DNA of 64,000 nt from positions 62,001 to 126,000 of the forward strand of contig NZ_JAGGPA010000003.1 in assembly GCF_018614035.1 (NCBI RefSeq), in the 5' to 3' direction. Both the position numbers and the translations under genes were made by a program. The DNA is from Streptomyces sp. ISL-96. GTDB taxonomy: Bacteria; Actinomycetota; Actinomycetes; Streptomycetales; Streptomycetaceae. Of the stretch, positions 8,546 through 17,233 are shown piece by piece; positions within the stretch are counted from its first letter, which is position 1; each line of letters opens with the position of its first letter. The notes below the pieces were generated by a model. It made no database searches and was not told the DNA's origin. It was given only the letters and a program-made list of their open reading frames with translations.

Positions 8546-9279
8546 ACCAGCTCCCGGTCGGCGTTGTTGTTGGCGTTGGAGTTGGTGTTGGAGTTGGTGT
8601 TGGAGTTGGTGTTGGCCGTGGCGTGGGCCGTGGAGGGTGCGGGCACCGACGCCGTCCTGCGGGGGCGCCTCGGCCGTACGAGGAGCGCCAGTCCGCCGAT
8701 CAGGCCGCCGGTGCTCGCCCCCACGGCCGCGCTGATCGGGACGGAGGGAGAGACCGGCTCGGCCGGCGCGATCGCCCGGGAGAAGACGAGCAGCTTCACG
8801 CCGGTGTTCTTGGAGACGTGGTTGCTGCTGACGAGGACGGCTTCGGCTACGGCGTTGGCGATGTCCGCCGCCCCGGCCGGCTTGGCGGCGGTGCCGGTGA
8901 TCGCGATCATCGGCGAGTCGGGGGAGGTCTGCGTACTGACCTGTGTACGCAGCGCCTTCGGCGGGACCCCCGCGGCCACGCGCGCGTACGCGAGGGTGGA
9001 GTCGCTGGTGGTGATCCGGCCGTACGCCTGGGCGTAGCCGAGCGCCGCGGTGGGCTCGATGCCCTTGCCGGGGACGGCTACGACGTAGCTGGTGGCGGCG
9101 TACTCCGGGGTCTTGAGGGCGCCGTACGACACTCCGCACAGCGTGCCGAGGAGGGCGCAGACGGGGACGGGCCACCACGCGGGGAGGCTGGTGGCTTTGA
9201 CTTGTTGTCCGGTCTTCGTCAGGAGCCGGCTCATCCTTCCGGGGGCGGTGGGCTGCGGCTGGTCGGGTGACTCTGTCAT
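8542..9279 (-). CDS. Wzz-like polysaccharide chain-length / co-polymerase protein
   Basis: A 245-residue protein with two membrane segments, about residues 37-53 (VPVCALLGTLCGVSYGAL) and residues of about 183-202, bracketing an extracytoplasmic region. This is the layout of Wzz/capsular polysaccharide co-polymerases without the kinase domain. A C-terminal cytoplasmic tail contains an Asn/Ser/Thr repeat (NTNSNTNSNTNSNANN) encoded by a 12-bp tandem DNA repeat. It probably sets polymer length together with the Wzy-like protein of the operon. Start and stop both overlap neighbouring genes by four bases (ATGA and GTGA). Confidence 0.82.
   Translation of the reverse strand: MTESPDQPQPTAPGRMSRLLTKTGQQVKATSLPAWWPVPVCALLGTLCGVSYGALKTPEYAATSYVVAVPGKGIEPTAALGYAQAYGRITTSDSTLAYARVAAGVPPKALRTQVSTQTSPDSPMIAITGTAAKPAGAADIANAVAEAVLVSSNHVSKNTGVKLLVFSRAIAPAEPVSPSVPISAAVGASTGGLIGGLALLVRPRRPRRTASVPAPSTAHATANTNSNTNSNTNSNANNNADRELV
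8575..8610. repeat. Three 12-bp tandem units GTTGGAGTTGGT in the Wzz-like tail
   Basis: Perfect 36-bp run of three units, flanked by degenerate copies on both sides. Because the unit is a multiple of three, a copy-number change would lengthen or shorten the Asn-rich tail by four residues without a frameshift. Confidence 0.9.
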
Positions 9280-10445
9280 CGGTGTGTTTCTCTCCTGGTC
9301 GAGGGAGTGGAGGCGAGTGCGTGTTCGTATACGTCCATGAGGCGTGCGCTGCTGCGCGCGATGTCGTAGTGGCCGACGGCGGGCGGCGGAACCAGGCGCC
9401 GTGCTCCGCCCTCCATCTGCCGGCGCAGCGCCGCCGTCAGCTCTCCGACGTCGCCGGTGATGCGCCGGGCGCCGGGTGAGTGGCCCGGAGGCAGGTCGTC
9501 GATGGCGGGGCAGGTCCGGTGGAGTACGGGCAGGCCCGCGGCCAGTGCCTCCACCACGGCCAGGCCGAAGGCCTCCTCGCGCGACGTCGAGACGAAGACG
9601 TCGACTGCGGAGAGCACCGCGGGGACGCGGACGCGGACACCGGGCGTACGGCTGTGGGTCTTGGTGACGCCGCCGGTGTCGCCGGAGCAGTCGCCCAGGA
9701 AGCGGATGCGGTCCGTGGCTCCCAGGCGCGCGGTCAGCGTGCGCAGTGCGTCTGTTTCCGGGCCGTCGCCGGCCAGCAGCAGCCACGCGCCGGGCAGGGC
9801 CGCGACCGCACGGACCAGTACGTCGAACCGCTTGCCGGGGACGAATCTGCCCACCCCACCCACCACGAACGCGTCGGCGGGGACGCCCAGTTGTGCGCGG
9901 GTGGTGAGGCGGCGCGCGGCGTCGAAACGGAAGCGCGCGGCTTCGATGCCGTTGGGCACTACGTGGATGCGCGCGGCCGGTACGCCCCAGTCGCGCAGTC
10001 GCCCGGCGACGGTGGCGGAGACGGCCACGGTGGCGGAGCCCAGGCGTTCGGTGCCCAGGTACAGCGCGCGGGCGCCGCGGGTGAGCGGGCGGCCCTCGAT
10101 CTCCGTCTGCCCGAGGGAGTGTTCGGTGGCGACCGTGGCCTTGACCCCGGCCAGCCGTGCGGCGATCCGCCCGTAGACGCAGGCGCGGTACAGGTGCGTG
10201 TGGACCAGGTCGTACTTCCCGCGCCGGATCAGGTTCGTCAGCGCGGGCAGGGCCTTGAGGTCCCGGTTGCCCCTTATCCCCAGGTGGACGACCCGGACGC
10301 CGTCCGCGCGCAACCCCTCGGCCACCGGGCCCGGGTTCGTCAGCGTAACGACGTCGCAGGGCACGGGCAGGTGTCGCAGCAGCAGCCGCAGTTGCTGTTC
10401 GGCGCCTCCGGTGCCCAGTCCGGTGATGATGTGCAGTGCCTTCAT
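9276..10445 (-). CDS. Glycosyltransferase family 4
   Basis: A 389-residue GT-B fold enzyme. The N-terminal Rossmann half starts LHIITGLGTGGAEQQL, and the C-terminal half has the GT4 donor-binding signature STSREEAFGLAVVEALAAG around residue 300. Between them, DGPETDALRTL belongs to the usual donor-binding core. An unusual inserted stretch (GDCSGDTGGVTKTHSRTP) lies before the acceptor loop. It probably adds one sugar to a lipid-linked repeat unit in the cytoplasm. ATGA overlaps couple it to the deacetylase before it and the Wzz-like gene after it. Confidence 0.92.
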   Translation of the reverse strand: MKALHIITGLGTGGAEQQLRLLLRHLPVPCDVVTLTNPGPVAEGLRADGVRVVHLGIRGNRDLKALPALTNLIRRGKYDLVHTHLYRACVYGRIAARLAGVKATVATEHSLGQTEIEGRPLTRGARALYLGTERLGSATVAVSATVAGRLRDWGVPAARIHVVPNGIEAARFRFDAARRLTTRAQLGVPADAFVVGGVGRFVPGKRFDVLVRAVAALPGAWLLLAGDGPETDALRTLTARLGATDRIRFLGDCSGDTGGVTKTHSRTPGVRVRVPAVLSAVDVFVSTSREEAFGLAVVEALAAGLPVLHRTCPAIDDLPPGHSPGARRITGDVGELTAALRRQMEGGARRLVPPPAVGHYDIARSSARLMDVYEHALASTPSTRRETHR

Positions 10446-11200
10446 CGGCCGGGACCCCGTACGGCGAAACGGTGGCGCAGGCGCTTCGCCCGGAGGCGGA
10501 GGCCGCCATCGGCGTGGCTGATGTGCGTCCTGGGCAGGGCGTACGCGCCGAGCGGCGGGTCGGGGGCGATCGCGAAGCCGTAGGTGTAACCGGCGGCCCG
10601 CACCGCGTCGGCCACCCGGTCGTCGACGATGCCGTACGGGTAGCAGAAGCTGTCCGGGGCTGTGCCGGTGATGTCGCGGATCAACTCCCGGCTGTGGAGG
10701 GTTTCCTGGCGCAGGTCGGTGTCGGACAGGGTGGTGAGGTCCTGGTGGTAGAGGCCGTGCGAGCCGATCCGCATGCCGGCTGATGCGGCCGTTCTGATCT
10801 CCTCCGCCGTGAGCAGCCGCTTGCGCGGGCCCAGCGCGTCCCACTCGTTGGAGCCGCCGCAGCGGCCGGGCAGGACGAACACCGTCGCCGTGCACTCGTG
10901 CCGGCGCAGCACCGGCAGCGCCTCGTGCAGGAAGTCGGCGTATCCGTCGTCGAAGGTCAGTCCGACGAGGCGGCCGGCGCGGCCCGCGGCGTGGGCTCGC
11001 AGGAGTGTGTCCACGTCGACTCCGGTGAGTCTTCGGCGGCGCAGCCAGGTCAGGTGCCGGTCGAGGCGGTCGCGGGCGACGGTGATGCCGTACGGGTCGT
11101 CCGCCGGGTCGGCCACCGAGTGGTACATCCAGATCCATGGCTGGGGGTGGGGGGCGCCTACGGGGCGTTGGGCGGTGCGGGTTGTCGTTTCAGTGGCCAT
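10442..11200 (-). CDS. Polysaccharide deacetylase (NodB homology, CE4)
   Basis: A 252-residue NodB-domain protein. The metal-binding motif 1 is TFDDGYADF (catalytic Asp and metal Asp) and motif 2 is SHGLYH, a variant of HxxxH. No signal peptide is visible, so it may act on lipid-linked intermediates at the inner face or reach the surface by another route. It would remove N- or O-acetyl groups from the exopolysaccharide repeat. The ATG at 11200 overlaps the flippase stop by 11 bp; the stop overlaps the GT4 start. Confidence 0.9.
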   Translation of the reverse strand: MATETTTRTAQRPVGAPHPQPWIWMYHSVADPADDPYGITVARDRLDRHLTWLRRRRLTGVDVDTLLRAHAAGRAGRLVGLTFDDGYADFLHEALPVLRRHECTATVFVLPGRCGGSNEWDALGPRKRLLTAEEIRTAASAGMRIGSHGLYHQDLTTLSDTDLRQETLHSRELIRDITGTAPDSFCYPYGIVDDRVADAVRAAGYTYGFAIAPDPPLGAYALPRTHISHADGGLRLRAKRLRHRFAVRGPGR

Positions 11201-12941
11201 GGTGGAACCTCTGTCGGGTTTGGGCCAGCAGGTGAACGACCTCTGGGGCTCTTACCGCGAGTCCGCAGAGGACGAATACGGTCGGGACCAGTACGCAGCC
11301 GACGGTCAGGCTCAGCAACGGGTCCGACATCGTTGGTGCGGCCGCCGCGCCCGCCGTGGCCGCCGCTGCCGCCGCGAGCGTCAGGCGGCCGAGGGAGGCG
11401 GTGATGGCCCTTACCCGTACGGGGACCACGCGTGAGCCGAGGCCCGTGAGCAGGAGCAGCGCCGTCGTGCTGATACCGACCGCGTTCGCCGCCGCGATGC
11501 CGTGTACGCCGAAGCTGCCGACCGCGGCGGCGCCGGTGGCGGTGGTGACGACCAGGCCCGCGGCCATTGCGGCGGCCGGGTACCAGGTGGGGCGGCTGGT
11601 GGAGAAGAACGGCCTGCTCAGGGCGCCTACCAGGCAGTGGCCCAGGAGGCCGACGGCGTACACGCGCATGACGGTTGCCGTCGTGGCGGTGTCCTGGGCG
11701 TCGAACGCGCCGCGTTCGAAGAGGACTTCGATGATCTGCGGCGCGTAGCCGAGGATCAGCGCTGTCCCCAGCAGGACGACCATTCCGGCCAGGGCCAGGT
11801 CCCTTTCCACCCTGCGGCGGGCTCCTTGTTGGTCTCCCTCGGCCATGGCTCTTGCTACGACGGGGTACGTCACCGTGCAGATCATGAGCGACAGCACCAT
11901 CGGCATCTGCGCGACCTTCTGCGCGTAGTTCAGGTGCGAGATGGCGCCGCCGGGGAGGGACGACGCGAGGAAGCGCTCGACCAGGACCTGGGCCTGGCGG
12001 CTCACCGCGAAGAGGACCACGGGGGCCAGGACGGCTGTGCCCAGGAGTGGGGGGATTGTGGTGCGGGGGTGTTTGTGGCGGGGCCAGTGGGGCTTTACCA
12101 GGTGGAGGAACGTGGGGAGTTGGGTCAGGATCATCAGGAGGCTGCCTGCGGCCACCCCGGCCGCGGCTGCTCGTACGCCCCAGAGGGAGTGCAGCGTGAG
12201 CATCGTGACGATGATGCCTAGGTTGTACGCGGCGTAGACACCGGCCGGTTGCCAGAAGCGGCCGTGTGCGCGCAGGGCGGCGCTGAAGTATCCGGTGATG
12301 CCGAAGGTCAGTACGGTCACCGCTGTGAGGCGGGTGCAGTCGGTGGCCAGCTGGGGGTTGCTGAAGCCCGGCGCGAGGACCTTGACGATCCAGGGCGCGC
12401 CCAGGATCAGGGCCCCGGCTGCGCAGGACAGCAGGGCGAACAACCGGGGCAGGGTGGCCCGTACCAGCGTTCTCACGGCGTCGCGCTGGGCGGCTCGGCG
12501 GGCGATGGCGTGGCTGAAGGCGGGGACCAGCAGCAGCGCCATCGCGTCCTCGATGAGGAGGGTGGACGCCATCTCGGGCAGGGTCCAGGCGATCAGGAAG
12601 GCGTCGCTGTCGACGCTCGCGCCGAAGAGGTGGGCGATGGCCTGGTCGCGTACCAGACCCAGCAGCGCCCCTGCCGCGGTCAGGCCGGCGGTGACGGCGG
12701 CGGCCCGCGCCAGAAACCGGCCCAGCTTCGGCGGATGCGGCTCGCGGGGCTGTGGGGTCGGTGCCGCGCCGTGGCGTCTCCTCGGACGCCGAACGTTCGG
12801 GTAGCGCGTTGTTTCTTCGGGATCGTTGCGTTCGGCGCCCTGCGGGGAGCGCCCCGGCACGTCCCCTCCCGGCACCGTGTTGCGCGGGGCGGGGCCGGGC
12901 TCGTCGAGTGCCCGCGTGGGGTGGGCGGGGGCGTCTGTCAT
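11190..12941 (-). CDS. MurJ/MviN-like (Wzx-type) lipid-linked oligosaccharide flippase
   Basis: A 583-residue protein with a cytosolic N-terminus of about 85 residues and then about 14 membrane segments of the MOP exporter superfamily. AGALLGLVRDQAIAHLFGAS is the MviN-type first helix. In this operon it most likely flips the lipid-linked repeat unit to the outer leaflet, the Wzx role, rather than lipid II. The ATG at 12941 overlaps the ligase stop (ATGA), which supports this start over one 30 bases upstream. Confidence 0.9.
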   Translation of the reverse strand: MTDAPAHPTRALDEPGPAPRNTVPGGDVPGRSPQGAERNDPEETTRYPNVRRPRRRHGAAPTPQPREPHPPKLGRFLARAAAVTAGLTAAGALLGLVRDQAIAHLFGASVDSDAFLIAWTLPEMASTLLIEDAMALLLVPAFSHAIARRAAQRDAVRTLVRATLPRLFALLSCAAGALILGAPWIVKVLAPGFSNPQLATDCTRLTAVTVLTFGITGYFSAALRAHGRFWQPAGVYAAYNLGIIVTMLTLHSLWGVRAAAAGVAAGSLLMILTQLPTFLHLVKPHWPRHKHPRTTIPPLLGTAVLAPVVLFAVSRQAQVLVERFLASSLPGGAISHLNYAQKVAQMPMVLSLMICTVTYPVVARAMAEGDQQGARRRVERDLALAGMVVLLGTALILGYAPQIIEVLFERGAFDAQDTATTATVMRVYAVGLLGHCLVGALSRPFFSTSRPTWYPAAAMAAGLVVTTATGAAAVGSFGVHGIAAANAVGISTTALLLLTGLGSRVVPVRVRAITASLGRLTLAAAAAATAGAAAAPTMSDPLLSLTVGCVLVPTVFVLCGLAVRAPEVVHLLAQTRQRFHHGH

Positions 12942-14251
12942 GCCCTCTCCTCGGACGGCGCCAGGGCCCACCAGGCGGCCAGGCCCAGGATGATTCCGGT
13001 GAGGACGGTCGAGGGGCCGCCGATGTCGGCGTAGAGGAAGTCGACCGTCTGCCAGGTTGCCAGGCCTACTGCCGCCAGGCCGCAGTCCGCTGATGTGGTG
13101 GGCGATCTCAATCTGCGCAGGGCTGCCAGGAGGATCGCCGCCCAGCTTGCCAGGAATGCGGTGAGGCCGATCAGGCCCTGTTCGGCCAGGACCAGGAGGT
13201 ACATGTTGTGCGGGGAGAGCAGGGCTTGTTTGTGGAAGCTCTGGCCCGCTCCCGCGGTGTCGCTGCCTGAGGAGAGAGCGATCGACGCGTGGGCGTCACG
13301 GTGGGCGGGGAAGCCCTTGAGGCCCACTCCGGTCGCGGGGCGGTCCTGCCACATGCTCGCCGCTGCGGTCCACATGGTGTAGCGGTCGGTGACCGAACGG
13401 TCGGGCGCTTCGGTCACCTCCGTAATGCTGGTGAGGCGTTGGGAGATCATCTCTGAGCCGATGCCGAAGCCGCCGACGAGGATGACTGCGGTTGCTGTGA
13501 CGGTGGTCAGAGCTCGTACTGCCTGGCGCCGGCCCGTGAGGAGGATCATGGCGAACGCGGCGATGAGGGTGGCGATCCAGGCTCCTCGGCTGAAGGAGAG
13601 CGCCAAGGGGACGGTCAGTGCGACTGTTGCCGTGATCGCGCAGGGGCGCAGGTACGGGTGAGCGTTCTTGGGCGGGCGGAGTGCGAGGGCGAGTGCTGCC
13701 AGGAGGCCGTAGGAGACCACTGTGGCCATTCCCATGACGTCGGTGGCGCCGAAGGTGCCTACTGCTCTGATGTCCTCGCCCATGTACGACGCGCCGGTGC
13801 TGGTCGCGTACTGGTAGACCCCTGTGGCTCCTTGCGTTACCGCTAGGGCGATCAGTGCGGTCGTGATGATCCGGAAGTGGTCCGGGGTGCGGAGGAGGAG
13901 GACTACCGCCGCGGGGACCAGGACGAAGACCTGGAGGTAGCGGACGAAGCCGGTGAGGGCGGCTGTCGGGTCCGTGGCGGTTGCCGTTGCCACGGCGATG
14001 GCTACGGCGGGCAGGCCCAGGACCAGCGCGGCCGTGGGGGTGAGCGGGCGTCGGCGTCGGTGCAGTGCTTGCGCGAGCGCGCTGAGCACCAGGGCGCAGG
14101 AGGCCAGGTCCGCTGGTGTGATGTTCGCCGATGTGTCCGCTCCCGCGGTTTGGATCGGCGCCGCCAGCAGCAGCACTGTGGCGATCAGAGGCAGGAGGGG
14201 CAGTCGGTCGCCGCGCAGGTGCGGTACGGGTGTGGTCCACACTGCCGTCAT
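12938..14251 (-). CDS. O-antigen ligase / Wzy-like polymerase
   Basis: A 437-residue membrane protein with about 11 hydrophobic segments and a large periplasm-facing loop (about residues 270-350) containing SVTDRYTMWTAAASMWQDRP and HNMYLLVLAEQGLIG, hallmarks of the Wzy/WaaL family. With the flippase and Wzz-like gene it forms a complete Wzx/Wzy/Wzz set for extracellular polymerisation. Three bases separate the glycosylphosphotransferase stop from its ATG at 14251. In this monoderm setting polymerase is more likely than ligase. Confidence 0.88.
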   Translation of the reverse strand: MTAVWTTPVPHLRGDRLPLLPLIATVLLLAAPIQTAGADTSANITPADLASCALVLSALAQALHRRRRPLTPTAALVLGLPAVAIAVATATATDPTAALTGFVRYLQVFVLVPAAVVLLLRTPDHFRIITTALIALAVTQGATGVYQYATSTGASYMGEDIRAVGTFGATDVMGMATVVSYGLLAALALALRPPKNAHPYLRPCAITATVALTVPLALSFSRGAWIATLIAAFAMILLTGRRQAVRALTTVTATAVILVGGFGIGSEMISQRLTSITEVTEAPDRSVTDRYTMWTAAASMWQDRPATGVGLKGFPAHRDAHASIALSSGSDTAGAGQSFHKQALLSPHNMYLLVLAEQGLIGLTAFLASWAAILLAALRRLRSPTTSADCGLAAVGLATWQTVDFLYADIGGPSTVLTGIILGLAAWWALAPSEERA

Positions 14252-14253
14252 GC

Positions 14254-15690
14254 TCAGCTGCCTCCGAGCCGGAACAGGGAAGCGGCGGTGCGCATGAGGA
14301 TGCACACGTCCTGCCAGAGCGACCAGGTCTCGATGTAGAGGTTGTCGAAGCGCGCTCGGTCCTCGATCGAGGTGTCGCCGCGCAGTCCGTTCACCTGGGC
14401 CAGGCCGGTGATGCCCACGGGCATGCGGTGGCGGGCCTGGTAGCCGGGGTAGGCGTGGCTGAATTTGGAGACGAAGTACGGGCGTTCCGGGCGGGGGCCC
14501 ACCAGGCTCATGTCGCCGCGCAGGACGTTCCAGAGCTGGGGAAGTTCGTCCAGGGACGTGCGGCGGAGGAGGTTGCCCGTCGAGCTCATGCGGCGGTCCG
14601 TGGCCACGCTCCAGCGGGTGGCGGACTCGTGCTCGTCGGCCGGCCTGAGCGTACGGAACTTGAGGAGGGTGAAGGGGCGGCCGTCGCGGCCGATGCGCTC
14701 CTGACGGAAGATCACGCCGGGGCCGTCGGCCAGGCGTACGGCCAGGGCGCAGGCCGCCATCACCGGCGCTGCCGGTAGCAGGGCCAGCGCGGCGACGAAG
14801 GCGTCCAGCGCTCTCTTGGCCGCGTGTGCCACTGGGTTGTGGAGCCGGGTGTGGAGGGGGCGTACGGCGAAGCCCCAGAGGTGGTCGGCGTGGTGCGGCG
14901 GGGTGCGGCCGTCCACCTGCCAGAGGCGGCAGTCGTGCTCGGCGAGGAGCGCGACGAGCGCTGTCGCGTCGGGGGCCTGCTCGGGCGGGTGGGTGAAGAC
15001 GGCGTGGCGTACGGAGTTCTGGATGACCGCGCGGCTGACGTCCTCCAGGGTGGCGAGGACGGGGAGTGTCTCGGTGGCGTTTGTGGGTGAGGCGTCGATT
15101 CTGCCGACCGGGCGCAGTCCGTACTCGGGCCGCTCCTGCAGGGCCGCCGTGACCTGTTGGGCCACCTGGCCGCGGCCGACGATCAGTGCCGACTGCGGGC
15201 GCCGGACGGCCGTCCTGCGGCGGGTCCGGTAGACCAGGGCGCGGGCGGTGCAGGTGAGGGTTGTCTGCGTGGCGGTCGCGAGGGTGATGGCCGCCCAGGT
15301 GACTGTGTGCTCCGGGGCGTACGCCGCGAGGGCCTCTGCTGTGGCGTACCACTGGATCAGGGCGAGGACGAGGAGTGGGGGAAGCTCGGTCAGCGCTGAC
15401 GGGGACAGGCGTGCGCCGTAGAGGCCCCGGTACGAGTGGAGCGCCAGCATGAGGGTCGCGAGCGGGGCGAACACCATGGCCGGCCACGGCATCAGGGCCA
15501 GAGTGAGGGCCAGCGCGAGGGCGTCGGCGGCGATGAGGCCCGCGACGGGGCCGCGTCGGCGGATGCTCCGTGGGGCGAGGGGTACGGGGCGGCGGCCGGT
15601 GGCGCTGCGTGGCGGGTGTACGGATGGAGCCGCGAGCGGTACGGCCGTGGCCTGGGCGGTGTTGGGTGCGAACGCACTCTCCGTCGTCAT
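14254..15690 (-). CDS. Polyprenyl glycosylphosphotransferase (WbaP/WcaJ-type initiating enzyme)
   Basis: A 478-residue enzyme that transfers a sugar-1-phosphate from a nucleotide sugar to undecaprenyl phosphate, starting repeat-unit assembly. N-terminal membrane helices and a CoA-binding-like central domain (SALIVGRGQVAQQV) precede the catalytic C-terminal domain. That domain contains IFRQERIGRDGRPFTLLKFRT, TSLDELPQLWNVLRGDMSLV and GPRPERPYFV, all conserved. The ATG at 15690 overlaps the upstream GT4 stop (ATGA). It is the second gene of the operon. Confidence 0.95.
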   Translation of the reverse strand: MTTESAFAPNTAQATAVPLAAPSVHPPRSATGRRPVPLAPRSIRRRGPVAGLIAADALALALTLALMPWPAMVFAPLATLMLALHSYRGLYGARLSPSALTELPPLLVLALIQWYATAEALAAYAPEHTVTWAAITLATATQTTLTCTARALVYRTRRRTAVRRPQSALIVGRGQVAQQVTAALQERPEYGLRPVGRIDASPTNATETLPVLATLEDVSRAVIQNSVRHAVFTHPPEQAPDATALVALLAEHDCRLWQVDGRTPPHHADHLWGFAVRPLHTRLHNPVAHAAKRALDAFVAALALLPAAPVMAACALAVRLADGPGVIFRQERIGRDGRPFTLLKFRTLRPADEHESATRWSVATDRRMSSTGNLLRRTSLDELPQLWNVLRGDMSLVGPRPERPYFVSKFSHAYPGYQARHRMPVGITGLAQVNGLRGDTSIEDRARFDNLYIETWSLWQDVCILMRTAASLFRLGGS

Positions 15691-16865
15691 CGCTCGGTGC
15701 CCATCCTCGTCGTGGGTCGGTGCAGGCTGAGAAGTTCCCGATAGAGGCCGCTGACGGCTGCGGCGGTCTTCCGTACGTCGCAGGTCGACCGGGTGTGGGT
15801 CTGCGCCGCGCGGCCCAGCGCGTCCCGGAGACCGGGGTTGGTCAGCAGCTTGGTGAGTGCCGCCCCGAGGGCCGCCGGGTCCTCGGGCGGTACGAGGCAG
15901 TGGGCTTCGTGGCCGGGCGGCAGGCTCTCCCTGGCGCCGCTGACGTCGGTGACCACGACCGGTCTGCCGCAGGCCATGGCTTCGAGCGGAGCAAGGGCCA
16001 TGCCCTCCCAGCGGGACGGCAGGACCACGATGTCGGCCGCGTGGAACCAGGGGCGGGGGTCGCGGCTCGCGCCGGCGAAGAGAACGCCGGGGTGGGGGTC
16101 CGACATCAGCCGGTCGCGGTCCGGGCCGTCGCCCACCAGTACCAGCCTGGCGCCGGGTACCGTCCGGGCCACGTGTTGCCAGGCTCGCAGCAGAATGTCC
16201 TGGCCCTTCTGACGGCACAGGCGGCCCACGCAGACCACCAGCGGGGTTCCGGCGGCCATCCCGGTCAGCAGGGGCAGGGCGGCGCGGGCGGGGGCCCGGC
16301 TCGCGCCCTCGTCGGGGCGGAAATGGCGGAGGTCGATGCCGTTGCGGATCACCGACCAGCGGGCGGCGATGCCGGCCTCCTCGCCTGTTTTACGTTCGGT
16401 CTCGCTGACGCACAGGGTCCTGGAGGTCCAACGGGTCCCGTACCGCTCCCATTTGAGGGCGAGTGCCGCCTCACGGCCCTGCACGGCTTCGAAGGACCAG
16501 GCGTGCGGCTGGAAGACCGTGGGCACCCGGCCGCGTACGGCCAGCCTGCCCGCGAGCCCGGCCTTGGCACTGTGGGCGTGCACGACATGGGGGCGGCTCT
16601 GGCGGATCAGCCTGGCCGCGGTCATGACTTCGCCGGCCAGGGTGGGACCGGGAGCTCGTACGGCAGGCCAGGCGTGTACGTACGCGCCTGCCTCGGCGGC
16701 CTCGGTCGCCAGCGCTCCGCCCGGCGGGCAGGCGACAACGGTGCGCAGGCCTTCACGTGTCTGCGCTCTGACGAGATCGGTGACAACGCGCGCAACTCCC
16801 CCCTCCACGGGCTGAACAAGGTGAAAAACCGTCAGTTGGCTCTCGGTCCAACTTCTTTGCGGCAC
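15687..16865 (-). CDS. Glycosyltransferase family 4, first gene of exopolysaccharide operon
   Basis: A 392-residue GT-B enzyme: N-terminal half with FHLVQPVEGGVARVVTDL and VVHAHSAKAGLAGRL, C-terminal half with VCVGRLCRQKGQDILL and the signature LPSRWEGMALAPLEAMACGR. The GTG at 16865 has TCAGGAGC eight bases upstream, better than the first ATG at 16922. It heads the operon that runs to 7334. It probably adds the second sugar after the glycosylphosphotransferase. Confidence 0.92.
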   Translation of the reverse strand: MPQRSWTESQLTVFHLVQPVEGGVARVVTDLVRAQTREGLRTVVACPPGGALATEAAEAGAYVHAWPAVRAPGPTLAGEVMTAARLIRQSRPHVVHAHSAKAGLAGRLAVRGRVPTVFQPHAWSFEAVQGREAALALKWERYGTRWTSRTLCVSETERKTGEEAGIAARWSVIRNGIDLRHFRPDEGASRAPARAALPLLTGMAAGTPLVVCVGRLCRQKGQDILLRAWQHVARTVPGARLVLVGDGPDRDRLMSDPHPGVLFAGASRDPRPWFHAADIVVLPSRWEGMALAPLEAMACGRPVVVTDVSGARESLPPGHEAHCLVPPEDPAALGAALTKLLTNPGLRDALGRAAQTHTRSTCDVRKTAAAVSGLYRELLSLHRPTTRMGTER

Positions 16866-17233
16866 GTGCGGCTCCTGACCGAGAAAGCAACCGCGGAATT
16901 CGGCTTTGAAACAAGTTGACAAAATCAGGAGTGAACTTTGTCAGAAAGCCGGTTGGAAAATCACGCTGGACTCGCCTGTTCGGCCATTTGGAGCCTTATG
17001 GCCGGGACGCCTCTTCAGGGGCATTGACTTGCGTCAACAGGCGTTCTCTGCTTTTGCGGAAATAACCCATCGGGTGATCGCGCCGCAGGGCCCGGTAAGC
17101 GGAATCGCTGCCACGGGTGGGACTGCCGCGCCTGAGTACGCGTACTCAGGCTGACTGCGTCGCCCGGCCCTGACGCGGCCGGTCCCCGTTCCCCACGATG
17201 GCCTGGCCCCCCGCCGTGTTGAAAGAGGTGCCC
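16866..17233. promoter_or_regulatory. Divergent control region with two TTGAC/TGAC dyads
   Basis: This 368-bp gap separates the minus-strand exopolysaccharide operon from the plus-strand GNAT-aminotransferase gene. It is AT-richer than its surroundings. It holds an inverted repeat TGACAAA-N13-TTTGTCA (16917-16923 and 16937-16943) and a dyad TTGAC-TTGC-GTCAA (17024-17037). Either could be an operator, and TTGAC could also act as a -35 element in both directions. No convincing small gene is seen. Confidence 0.5.

Noticed and set aside
8564..8616. Repeat array as a CRISPR
   Set aside because: Units are contiguous 12-mers without spacers and lie inside a coding frame.
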